A program made the translations under genes and the position numbers. Below the pieces are notes generated by a model, which had not been told where the DNA came from, did not search any database, and worked only from the letters and a program-made list of their open reading frames with translations. Below, in pieces: positions 47,601-53,755 of a stretch of 64,000 nt of DNA. Each line of letters starts with the position of its first letter. Positions within the stretch are counted from its first letter, which is position 1. This DNA comes from Liolophura sinensis (Eukaryota > Mollusca > Polyplacophora > Chitonida > Chitonidae), in the NCBI RefSeq assembly GCF_032854445.1, contig NC_088295.1, positions 68,555,249 to 68,619,248 of the forward strand, given 5' to 3'.

Positions 47601-50600
47601 CCTTATCTTTGCTCAACTTTAGCTGCCGAGAGGTTATGTTACACTGTACATGGTAGCTGGGTTGTTGTTTTTTTTTTGTTTTTTTTTTTAAAGCACTAAA
47701 TGTTTTCAGTTGTATCAATCCCGGGCCAGGTCATATCAAGGACTTTAAAAATGGTACTTGTTGCTGCCTCACCTGGCACTCGGCACTGAGAGGTTAGACC
47801 AAGGAAACAAGACTGGTTGGCCCAGTTTCAGTATAATGGGATTGGGTGTCACATCTGGTGTCTCCGGCATGATACTTTAGTGGTAGCAGTACATCGGCGG
47901 CATGAACTTTACCTGTCACAAGAAGACAGAGTGTATGTACACACACCTAATCACTCCTCGTCTTCGTAGGACTGAAAAATTGTTGCGTAGGAGCATACAT
48001 ATGTATGTACGTACATACGTACATACATACATATGTACATACATACATACATAAGACATAATACATACATTTGTATACAGTGTACATTGTAAATGTGCAT
48101 GTACAGAATATAAGGACTTGCTCATCCATTTATTCTATGGTTACTGTAACATTTTGAAAAGTACATGTTTCACTAATTATGCAAAATTTTCATGTTCATT
48201 TCAGGAGTTGATATCAATTATATCTGGGCGAATTCCTCCACCAGTGGAACGTGCTATCCGTAAACTTTTGGCCTCGTATTCCAGTAATATCACCTCTGTG
48301 CTGTGTCAGTTCCCAAGCCAACAGGTGAGAAATACTTTTCTATGTCCTCATATTAGAATAACAAAAAATAAAATAAAAGAAAATTAAATTATAAATTTCA
48401 GTACTAAATGAGGGCCCTTGCTGATGAAGTAATGACTGGAATCTCAGTCGAATTACTGGCTTTGAATGTTTAAATCAGGTTCCTGAATACATCCTAACAT
48501 GTGATAGAGGGAAAAAAATCTTCCATATGGTATAAAACATGAAGAAATCAACAAACAGAATCTCAGTTACTGTATGTATGCCAGGAAAATACACATCCCT
48601 CTGTACCACCCCAGTGTGAGAACACCAATCTAATCATGAATGGATCCATTCATGGTTTGATTGAGTGGTAAGAGTTCACAGGTAATTCTTTAGTTGAGGC
48701 TAATTAAGATGGAAATAATACCAGTAATGATAATAATAATACATGTACCGCTATTGGAGTTGAATTATTTTTAATGCTGTAAGATAGTTTTGATGTTAAC
48801 AGTGGTACCAGCAGTCAGAGGAGTGGCCATTAGGGGCAAAGGTTTGACAGCTGAGTTAATGCTTGCTTTCTGATAATGAAAGTTTGATTCATATTTTTTT
48901 GCTGATGTCATTCATTGGTTCAGTTTTTCTTCAAGGTTATTCTAATTGAAAAAGTGTAATTGTCAGTGAAAATCAAAAATGAGATGTTCTTTTAGAGAAC
49001 TTTTACATAGGGCATATTGATAACTGTGTTTTTGGTTTAGAAGGATGCAGATTGAATTGTATTGAATTAAAACCTGTGTGTAAACAGGAATATCTAGTGG
49101 AAACTGTAAATTATGCAAAGAAATTGCTTTTCCTGTGCAATGTTGACTCACCCCAAGCCACATTGACTATAGTTCTCTTGAAATACAGAGGTATTGCGTT
49201 TACAGTTTGTCCATGAGTCTTCATCGCAAAAGGTAGAATGAGCGAAGGACTACACATCATAGGCCTGAATTACTTCAAGCAGGAAAATATTCCCTGTTGT
49301 GGTTATGAAAATGCATGTAGAAACTCCATCATACATCTTTAAAAATATTGAAGTCATATGTTACTTTTTAAATACTATTTTAAATATTGTGACCAAAAGG
49401 TATAGTGATGGTAATGTTTTGTGAAATCTGTAAGTTTCTATGGAAGTTTTGTTGTAAATAATGTAGCTAACTTAGAGATTCACATTGTTGAATCTACATA
49501 CATAGATGAAAAACTTCTTAAAAATACTTCTTTGGAAGGAGATTATTTTTCTCAGTTTTTTTTTTTAAGTTTTTTAAAGTTGTATCTTTATTTTAAGATT
49601 ATGTTATTGAAATTTGAAATGTTGCAGAAGTTCTGTTTAAAGTATCACCACCTCTTTCCACCTCCTTCATATACAGAAACACACTATAAATTACAAAAAG
49701 CAAAAACTACACTTAATTCGTTTTGTCAGTTCTTAAATAAAATTGTGTAAATATGTGAATACAAAAATAAGTAAAATGGTCTTCTTTAAATGTAGGTTTA
49801 TGTGTTTATTGCCATTTAATGACATACCTGTAAGAAATCAGGATCTATTTTGTACACAGTTTAGTGTATAGATAATTACATGTACTGTATAATTCAGCTT
49901 CTTGGCTTTAGTGATAATTCCACATGACTGTCTTGACATCGTAGATATTTTACATATCTTTTATACTTTACCCCGTTGTCTAGATAGCCAATGTGATTGA
50001 CGGACATGCGGCCACATTAAACAGAAGAGATGACCGAGATGTGTTCTTCTTGACCACACAGGGTATTGTCCAGTTAGTCCAAAGGCAAGTCACAGTTCAT
50101 TGATATCAGAGAGGTTAAGATACTCGTGAACGACTTACGAGTGTTGTTATCGTTATCTGTGTATGTCTTCAAGTTCGGCAGATCTAGATCCCGCCCTCTT
50201 CTTGTTTTTTTTTTGTTTTTTTGCAAGCTGAATGATAGTTACGTGTAAAATACATTTCTGAGTCATTATTTGGGGGTTTTATCGGGTTGGGTGTGAAATA
50301 AAAGTGAAAACGACCTACCCTTAAGCTTTAGCCTATCATAAGAATCAAGTTGTAAAATGTAGAAGTTAAGCCGAGAAAATGTAATCTTTTAGCTGCATGT
50401 ATTTTTATGCATATGATGCTGTGCGATAATGATCTAGCATGCGCAAGACAGCTTTCCAGCTCAGTCCATGCTGTAAACATGTAAACAATGTTCTGTTGTG
50501 CATCATTGTTAATATGTATCAACAGTGAATGGAAATCACGTCATTGGTCTCATTTATTTGGAGGACGCATCTCGTCTAATTTGAGTAGCTTAGCAGTTTT

Positions 50601-53331
50601 CCGTCGTCACGACATGAGTTCGCGTGGCTCAGGCTCACAAGTCGTACTTATATATCTTGTTGAAGAGTATCTTAACCGCTCTAGTCTTAGCTTATACCAA
50701 TATACTTTTATCACAATGGCAATCTTTAGTGAGGTGTAAATTTTTAAGCCTTACAAATATGACACCTGGACCTGGAATTCTGATACACATTTCATGTAAG
50801 TATCATTGTGCCAGGTTGAGGGATGGAAGCATATCATACCCTTCAGTCTCAGCATCACACTGTCTACATCGCAAAGCTGGTTTGGAGCCCTGATTTTCAA
50901 CCTTGAGACAGCAGTTATGTGAATCAGCGACTGTCTCGTTTCATGTTACCTAATAGGGTATTTTATGATTTCATGATGGAATTTTGAGAAGCATGACCAT
51001 ATATACATGTTTCTTCATATGCATATAAGCATTCCGTGAAATTGCAGGTAATTTACTGGATTAATAGGACCACCTTGATAGTTGTAGTGTCCACCTCATA
51101 GTGGGGAACCTGGGATCAAACCTGGGTTGTGTCATACCAAACCTGGGTTGGTCATACCTTTAAAAAATGGTACCTGTCGCTTGGTGCTTAGAACTGAGAG
51201 GTTAGAGCAAGGAAACAGGACTGATTGGCTTGGTGTCAGTATTATGTGACATGGTGTCAGTGTTATGTGACATGGTGTCAGTATAATGTGACTTGGTGAG
51301 GTGTCATGTCTGGTGTCTTCGTCATGATACCTCAGTAGGGGCAGCGCTTTGATGGCATGGACTCTCTCTGCCACAAGAACGCACAGCATATACACACATT
51401 CCGAGTGACTCGGCGTTGTCATATGACTGAAAAATTGTTATGTTTGACTTTAAACCCAAGCATACATACATGTACATATACATACCTACACACATACATA
51501 ATGTACTAAGCTTGAATTTTATGTAGTTGAAGGTAAAAGGATTCAACTCCAAAAACAAACTACCTCAGTGTTTGACTATCTGTATATGTGTTTCAGGTAT
51601 CGTAATGGCATCCGTGGTCACATGAAGAGTGTAGTACAGGAATTTCTGAGACAGTACTTGAGGGTGGAGACCCAGTTTCAAGATGGTGAGTTATCAATAA
51701 CAAAAGCATTGCATTTTTTGCTCTTTCTTGTTGTTTCTAGCTAAAAGACAACAAATAGGGTAAATGACTTAAAGTTTCACAAATCAGTTACTTTCGCACT
51801 GGCTGAGTTGGCTGTAAGATGACATAAGAGGGTGATTTACCTATACCTATTTCATTACCCTGCTTTACAGCTCCGGCTGTGAATCTGCTTAACATGGTGT
51901 CATGTTAATATTTCCCAACCAGCCTTAACTTTATTTTTACCATTCAGTTAAGCTGCCGAAAATATCAGACAGCAATTGTTACAAGTGTGTAAATTCCATA
52001 ACTGTCTCAAAGCATGGTCACCTCAAACAGGCAAACTGATGTCTGCCTCTCAGGTTGACTTTGTCAAAATTTACGGGGACCTCTGTGAATGATGGAGCTA
52101 GCATGCCAGTGTGGCGCAATGACCCAGGAACTACCAATGCGGTCGCTGTGAGGTCAAGTTGAGCTCATGCTGGCTTCCTCTCTGGAATTTACGGGCTGCT
52201 TGATTTAACTGGCAAGCGCTTAATTGTACAGGTTACAAGTCGCCCGCTTCCTCTCCGGCTGTATGTGGGAAGGTCTGCCAGCAACCTGTGGATGGTCATG
52301 GGTTTCTGCCGGGCTCTGCTGGCTTTCCACCCACCATAATGCTGGTCACCGTCGTATAAGTGAAATATTCTTGAGTACGGCGCAAAACACCAATCAAATA
52401 AATAAATAAATACAAGTCACTCAATCGTTACACTATCCAGGGAATGTTGGTGTCGGTTCAGCAGCCCCTCCCCCCAAAAATAAATAAATTTAATGTATCA
52501 GCATGCCAATGTAGTTCAGTGGTAAAGGTCAGATTGATAAGTATCTATCATTAGACTACCGCAGAATGTCAGTGAAGTTTTGACGTGTTTCCTTTGTGTT
52601 TATCAGGTCATTATGACAAGTGTGTGGCTGCTCTTAGAGAACGGAACAAAGATGATATGGCAGCAGTCACAGCCACCATCTTCTCTCATTCTGCAGTTCT
52701 CAAAAAGAATGCTCTGATCATCATGTTGATTGTGAGTTTTGTATTGTTATTTAATTGTCTGTGTAATTCATCATTTATGAGGGAAGATTTGTTCCTCACT
52801 AAAGATTAACTTAATCATGGTTTATTTTCAAAGAAATTATGACTTCAGTATTTGACTCATATTGATTGTACAGTTGTAAAGCTGACAAACAGAGATGATT
52901 TGGAATATAAAACAAGTTGTTATTACCAGTTGGATAACTTTCTCTCTGGCAGTAAATTTGTAACTCTATTCTGTGGCAGAAAATGAAGGAAATTCATTTT
53001 TGCCTGTGTGTTTGATTGTCTATTTACCAAGCTTTCATCTCTGTGCAATAAGTGCTCCAAACAGTGGGGGATTTTGATAAAGTATTGTATGCAGATTAAA
53101 TTTGTTTCAGGATCAAGTTAAGTTAAAAAAAAAACAGTTTGCTTTATGCATAAATGTTGTATATCAAGCATGGGATATGAATTCTGTGAGTTTGCATGTC
53201 TGAGACTTGTGTTATAGGATCACCTGTGTGGGCGTGAACCCGGTTTGACAGATGAGCTGACCAGTATTCTGAATGAACTGACCTCTCTGAACAAGTCAGA
53301 AAATGCCAAAGTAGCACTTCGAGCCCGTCAG
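24417..53331 (+). CDS. ACACA: Acetyl-CoA carboxylase, N-terminal 1087 codons (24 coding exons; continues beyond window)
   Basis: The multidomain cytosolic enzyme carboxylates acetyl-CoA to malonyl-CoA in an ATP- and biotin-dependent reaction, the committed step of fatty-acid synthesis. The spliced product aligns almost without gaps to animal ACC1/ACC2. Residues 1-79 are an acidic N-terminus. Ser84 sits in an AMPK-type motif. The biotin carboxylase domain spans about 108-620, with ATP-grasp loop [10 protein letters not shown] (317-326) and [14 protein letters not shown] (441-454). The biotin carrier domain contains EVMKM with Lys790. The start of the ACC central region reaches residue 1087. 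All introns are GT-AG except one GC-AG, and all phases agree. The carboxyltransferase half lies past the satellite-filled intron. A single invertebrate ACC cannot be assigned to the vertebrate ACC1 or ACC2 type, so the symbol is by family. Confidence 0.97.
25225..25839 (+). mobile_element. PIF/Harbinger-like non-autonomous transposon with MADF fragment
   Basis: 615 bp with terminal inverted repeats of about 30 bp (left AGCCTGGCGCACACGAG, right inverse AGCCTGGCCCACACGAG, continuing into AACTTGCTGA on both sides). The flanks carry TTA at 25222-25224 and 25840-25842, the TWA duplication typical of PIF/Harbinger. A short frame inside (25456-25590) resembles the MADF domain found in the accessory protein of those elements. 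No DDE transposase remains, so it would depend on a related autonomous copy. Confidence 0.85.
25456..25590 (+). pseudogene. MADF-domain fragment in Harbinger-like element
   Basis: A 44-residue frame starts [15 protein letters not shown] and contains [15 protein letters not shown] and [10 protein letters not shown], matching the first half of a MADF (Myb/SANT-like) domain: an acidic helix, an LW core and a [Y/F]KNRDL turn. It stops at TGA right after an eight-T run. A neighbouring frame stays open past that point with plausible continuation, which suggests a one-base slip in the homopolymer. Truncated and probably inactive. Confidence 0.6.
26405..26667. repeat. Compound TA/CA microsatellite
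   Basis: About 263 bp of (TA)n interrupted by (CA)n and 'acacatatgtat' motifs. Open frames on both strands through it are repeat artefacts (Tyr-Ile repeats). Confidence 0.95.
27962..28190. repeat. Tandem repeat, 73-78 bp x 3
   Basis: Copies start at TAGCTGGAT at 27962, 28035 and 28113. Each contains taatgttrgtgacataatgaccaaatg and ends near cagacactgac. The second and third copies are nearly identical; the first is more diverged. Confidence 0.88.
28679..28699 (+). other. Candidate 21-nt in-frame microexon of ACC
   Basis: A pyrimidine-rich tract (tttgcctttgttcctttgag) precedes 21 nt that are followed by GTAAGT. With the flanking phase-2 junctions it would stay in frame and encode YRRGRLL-like basic residues between Arg80 and His81, next to the AMPK-type site. 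No comparable exon is known to me, so this rests on splice signals and frame alone. Confidence 0.3.
29636..29752 (+). repeat. SINE 3' half
   Basis: Begins at gcagatggtcgtgggttccc and runs through cccaccataatgttggctgc and ataagtgaaatattcttgag to a (TAAA)n tail. The tRNA-like head is missing. Confidence 0.85.
30923..31113. repeat. Small inverted repeat pair
   Basis: CAACCTTTTCAACCAC at about 30928-30943 and its reverse complement at about 31095-31110 enclose some 150 bp. This may be a short MITE; no target duplication was found. Confidence 0.4.
31816..31942 (+). CDS. ACACA: ACC exon 3: AMPK-type site and start of biotin carboxylase domain
   Basis: Acceptor ctatactcacag, donor AGAAAG|GTAAAT. 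Residues 80-122. Reads [11 protein letters not shown], with Ser84 having Ile at -5, Arg at -4 and Met at +4, equivalent to the inhibitory AMPK serine (Ser79/80) of mammalian ACC1. [13 protein letters not shown] then opens the biotin carboxylase domain. Confidence 0.93.
32383..32521 (+). CDS. ACACA: ACC exon 4
   Basis: Residues 123-169: [20 protein letters not shown] and [13 protein letters not shown], the N-terminal Rossmann-like part of biotin carboxylase. Acceptor gacttctgcag, donor GCTG|GTAATT. Confidence 0.97.
33012..33121 (+). CDS. ACACA: ACC exon 5
   Basis: Residues 169-205: [31 protein letters not shown]. The last 18 nt of this exon and its donor are repeated six times in the following intron. 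Confidence 0.96.
33104..33565. repeat. 77-bp minisatellite spanning the exon 5 splice donor, 6 copies
   Basis: Each unit contains AAAAGAGAACRAGTACAG|GTAATT, that is the last 18 exonic bases plus the donor, followed by about 59 bp of intron. Donor copies are at 33122 (true site), 33199, 33276, 33353, 33430 and 33507, exactly 77 bp apart. The copies differ at only a few positions, so expansion was recent. Reading on from the true donor meets TAA within the first unit. Confidence 0.97.
34162..34243 (+). CDS. ACACA: ACC exon 6
   Basis: Residues 206-233: [20 protein letters not shown], invariant in animal ACC. Acceptor ttaatttgcag, donor TATAG|GTGAGT. Confidence 0.97.
35086..35184 (+). CDS. ACACA: ACC exon 7
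   Basis: Residues 233-266: [30 protein letters not shown]. Acceptor tatttgtcatcag, donor GTCAG|GTGTGT. Confidence 0.97.
35185..37594 (+). other. ACC intron 7
   Basis: 2.4 kb of AT-rich non-coding DNA with no recognised repeat or gene. Confidence 0.55.
37595..37815 (+). CDS. ACACA: ACC exon 8: ATP-grasp loop
   Basis: Residues 266-339. [10 protein letters not shown], then [20 protein letters not shown] with the glycine-rich ATP-binding loop at 318-321 and Lys322, then FNSLFRQ. Acceptor atgggctgtatag, donor AGACAG|GTATGC. Confidence 0.97.
38186..38560. repeat. Degenerate tandem repeat in ACC intron 8
   Basis: About four diverged copies, 80-100 bp apart, of a unit with 'cctgttatctgatgagtaaa', 'tgaaaggaaaac' and 'ataataattcattac'. 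Older than the donor-spanning arrays in this gene. Confidence 0.65.
38644..38853 (+). CDS. ACACA: ACC exon 9
   Basis: Residues 340-409: [46 protein letters not shown]. The HLEVQ and RRHQK segments lie in the ATP-grasp active site. Confidence 0.97.
39215..39388 (+). CDS. ACACA: ACC exon 10: biotin carboxylase catalytic segment
   Basis: Residues 410-467: [20 protein letters not shown], then [19 protein letters not shown]. Glu441 and Asn443 correspond to the metal-binding ExN pair and Arg445 to the catalytic arginine of the family. Confidence 0.97.
40319..40480 (+). CDS. ACACA: ACC exon 11
   Basis: Residues 468-521: [43 protein letters not shown]. Acceptor attctcctctttcag, donor GATGAG|GTATGT. 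Confidence 0.97.
40848..41011 (+). CDS. ACACA: ACC exon 12
   Basis: Residues 522-576: [53 protein letters not shown]-terminal lobe of biotin carboxylase. Confidence 0.97.
41473..41623 (+). CDS. ACACA: ACC exon 13
   Basis: Residues 576-626: [50 protein letters not shown]. Its last 65 or so bases and its donor are repeated in the next intron. Confidence 0.97.
41555..42507. repeat. Array of exon 13 tail plus splice donor, 8 copies
   Basis: Copies of the exon end (aaattccag ... gacaaactcattgctgagaa, ggttcag) followed by GTAAG. Donor positions are 41624 (true), 41747, 41835, 41958, 42136, 42224, 42356 and 42444; spacings are 88, 123, 132 or 178 bp, so an 88-bp core has extra partial units. Most copies still translate to [19 protein letters not shown]. 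They share silent changes that the real exon lacks (ATT for ATA, ACA GGC for ACT GGG). Confidence 0.95.
42952..43055 (+). CDS. ACACA: ACC exon 14
   Basis: Residues 627-661: [20 protein letters not shown], then a variable helix. Start of the linker between biotin carboxylase and biotin carrier domains. Confidence 0.95.
43358..43439 (+). CDS. ACACA: ACC exon 15
   Basis: Residues 661-688: [27 protein letters not shown]. The last 12 nt (TACATTATCAAG) and the next nine intronic bases seed the 21-bp array at 43.8 kb. Confidence 0.95.
43526..43776 (+). repeat. Degenerate SINE in ACC intron 15
   Basis: Full-length but diverged member of the family: aatgacccaggatcccctca, a B-box region, gctcatgctggcttcctctc, then a decayed 3' end and 'aaataaatcaaatac' tail. 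It separates exon 15 from the 21-bp array, which starts directly at its tail. Confidence 0.85.
43777..44094. repeat. 21-bp repeat (7 codons) resembling the exon 15 / donor junction, about 15 copies
   Basis: The period is exactly 21 bp through most of the array. Consensus TACMTGATCAAGGTSARNG corresponds base for base to the exon 15 end plus nine intronic bases. Copies alternate between TACCTGATCAAGGTCAG and TACATGATCAAGGTGA types, a 42-bp higher-order unit. In the exon's phase the units read Y-L-I-K-V-x-x and Y-M-I-R-V-K-G with one internal stop and one 4-nt insertion. Confidence 0.88.
44185..44255 (+). CDS. ACACA: ACC exon 16
   Basis: Residues 689-712: [24 protein letters not shown]. Acceptor attttcctttgtag, donor CATAG|GTAAGC. 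Confidence 0.95.
44478..44618 (+). CDS. ACACA: ACC exon 17
   Basis: Residues 712-759: [40 protein letters not shown]. Acceptor tacttctcatctag, donor CTTAG|GTTGGT. Confidence 0.95.
45079..45207 (+). CDS. ACACA: ACC exon 18: biotin attachment site
   Basis: Residues 759-802: [20 protein letters not shown], then [18 protein letters not shown]. Lys790 (codon AAA at 45170-45172) in EVMKM is the lysine that carries biotin. Donor GGTTG|GTGAGT. Confidence 0.97.
45231..45320 (-). repeat. SINE 3' fragment
   Basis: Minus-strand 3' end of the family (gtgtactcaagaatatttca, cagccagcattatg) next to an attcatttatttacttg tail. Truncated. Confidence 0.8.
45441..45707 (+). repeat. Full-length tRNA-derived SINE with 11-bp target duplication
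   Basis: Best-preserved plus-strand copy. A box TGGCTCAGTCGG (45451-45462), B box GTTCAAGTCC (45521-45530), conserved middle, 3' end ataagtgaaatattcttgag, tail (AAAT)n. Flanked by ATAAGTGCTTT at 45428-45438 and 45708-45718. The tRNA-like head means RNA polymerase III transcription. It is not a functional tRNA gene: no complete cloverleaf follows from the sequence between the boxes. Confidence 0.95.
45854..45882. repeat. (GAAT)n microsatellite
   Basis: About seven copies of a four-base repeat. Confidence 0.95.
46102..46192 (+). CDS. ACACA: ACC exon 19
   Basis: Residues 802-832: [30 protein letters not shown]. End of the biotin carrier domain. Confidence 0.95.
46824..47039 (+). CDS. ACACA: ACC exon 20
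   Basis: Residues 833-904: [52 protein letters not shown]. The last 27 nt are repeated in the next intron. Confidence 0.95.
47013..47610. repeat. 52-55-bp minisatellite spanning the exon 20 donor, about 11 copies
   Basis: Units contain the exon tail (cttccttacctctgcttgag, cttcag) followed by a donor-like gtaggt, gtgggt or decayed version. The tail recurs at 47029 (exon), 47081, 47136, 47191, 47246, 47301, 47353, 47405, 47457, 47509 and 47561. A block of 55-bp units is followed by a block of 52-bp units. Several copies have lost the GT (cagctggg, cagatagg). Confidence 0.94.
47729..48060 (+). repeat. Dispersed repeat, copy 1
   Basis: Shares with 51140-51480, in the same orientation, a series of blocks: 'tttaaaaatggtacytgt', 'actgagaggttagaccaagg', 'gtgtcacatctggtgtctcc', 'catgatactttagtgg', 'gactgaaaaattgttrygt'. 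A CATA/TACA tail follows (47996-48054). The simple-repeat tail suggests a retroposed short element distinct from the tRNA-SINE family. Confidence 0.7.
48205..48324 (+). CDS. ACACA: ACC exon 21
   Basis: Residues 905-944: [33 protein letters not shown]. Central region of ACC. Confidence 0.95.
48325..49983 (+). other. ACC intron 21
   Basis: 1.66 kb, AT-rich; no gene, repeat family or structured element recognised. Confidence 0.5.
49984..50084 (+). CDS. ACACA: ACC exon 22, with GC splice donor
   Basis: Residues 945-978: [34 protein letters not shown]. Acceptor ccccgttgtctag. The donor is CAAAG|GCAAGT: the arginine codon is completed by exon 23 (AG|G), and the family alignment leaves no room for a nearby GT. 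Confidence 0.93.
50108..50682. repeat. Inverted-repeat element (possible MITE) in ACC intron 22
   Basis: AGAGAGGTTAAGATACTC (50108-50125) faces its near-perfect inverse at 50665-50682 (17 of 18 matching), with a second matching phrase CGACTTRYGAG further in on each side. No target-site duplication could be defined, so the class is unknown. Confidence 0.5.
51140..51480 (+). repeat. Dispersed repeat, copy 2
   Basis: Second copy of the element at 47729-48060, with a small internal triplication of 'tgtgacatggtgtcagt' at 51235-51295 and a CATACATGTA-type tail. Confidence 0.7.
51597..51685 (+). CDS. ACACA: ACC exon 23
   Basis: Residues 978-1008: [30 protein letters not shown]. Acceptor gtatatgtgtttcag, donor AGATG|GTGAGT. 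Confidence 0.96.
52090..52412 (+). repeat. SINE with an internal insertion
   Basis: The 5' half (gcgcaatgacccaggaac ... gctcatgctggcttcctctc) and the 3' half (gctgtatgtgggaaggtctg ... ataagtgaaatattcttgag, (AAAT)n tail) are separated by about 60 bp of unrelated sequence. The short repeat GCTTCCTCTCYGG stands at both borders. Confidence 0.85.
52607..52731 (+). CDS. ACACA: ACC exon 24
   Basis: Residues 1008-1049: [40 protein letters not shown]. Acceptor tgtgtttatcag, donor TTGATT|GTGAGT. Confidence 0.96.
53218..53331 (+). CDS. ACACA: ACC exon 25, last exon in the window
   Basis: Residues 1050-1087: [38 protein letters not shown]. Donor CGTCAG|GTAAGT. The next exon lies beyond the satellite and outside the window. 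Confidence 0.96.
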
Positions 53332-53755
53332 GTAAGTTCTACCGATACACTACAGTTCTAAACATCTTGGACAATAGCTAAAACATGGGAAGCCTTTGTT
53401 TTGTTTTACATTTAAAGGATGTTTTATAAACTAGAAAACATTGAGTGGTAGCTCTAAACTTTTGTGCATCAATAGGTTCATTGCCATTGGGTGAAAGATT
53501 TATTGAATGTAATGCCCTTAAAAATGGTATTAAATCATGTACTAAAGTGTACTGATTTATATTGTCATTGTATGTTTGTTGCATGTTGTGACTAAGATTT
53601 AAAATTAAAACTTTTGAAGAATAGTTACATTGAAAACTGAAATCAGGGTTTCTTTCCTAATTGTTGAAGCTAGTAATCACTTTTTCACCTAAGATGAGAT
53701 ACAAGATGACTCACCTCCATGATGTAAATCAAAACATCTTGAGTATTGTGTTTAA

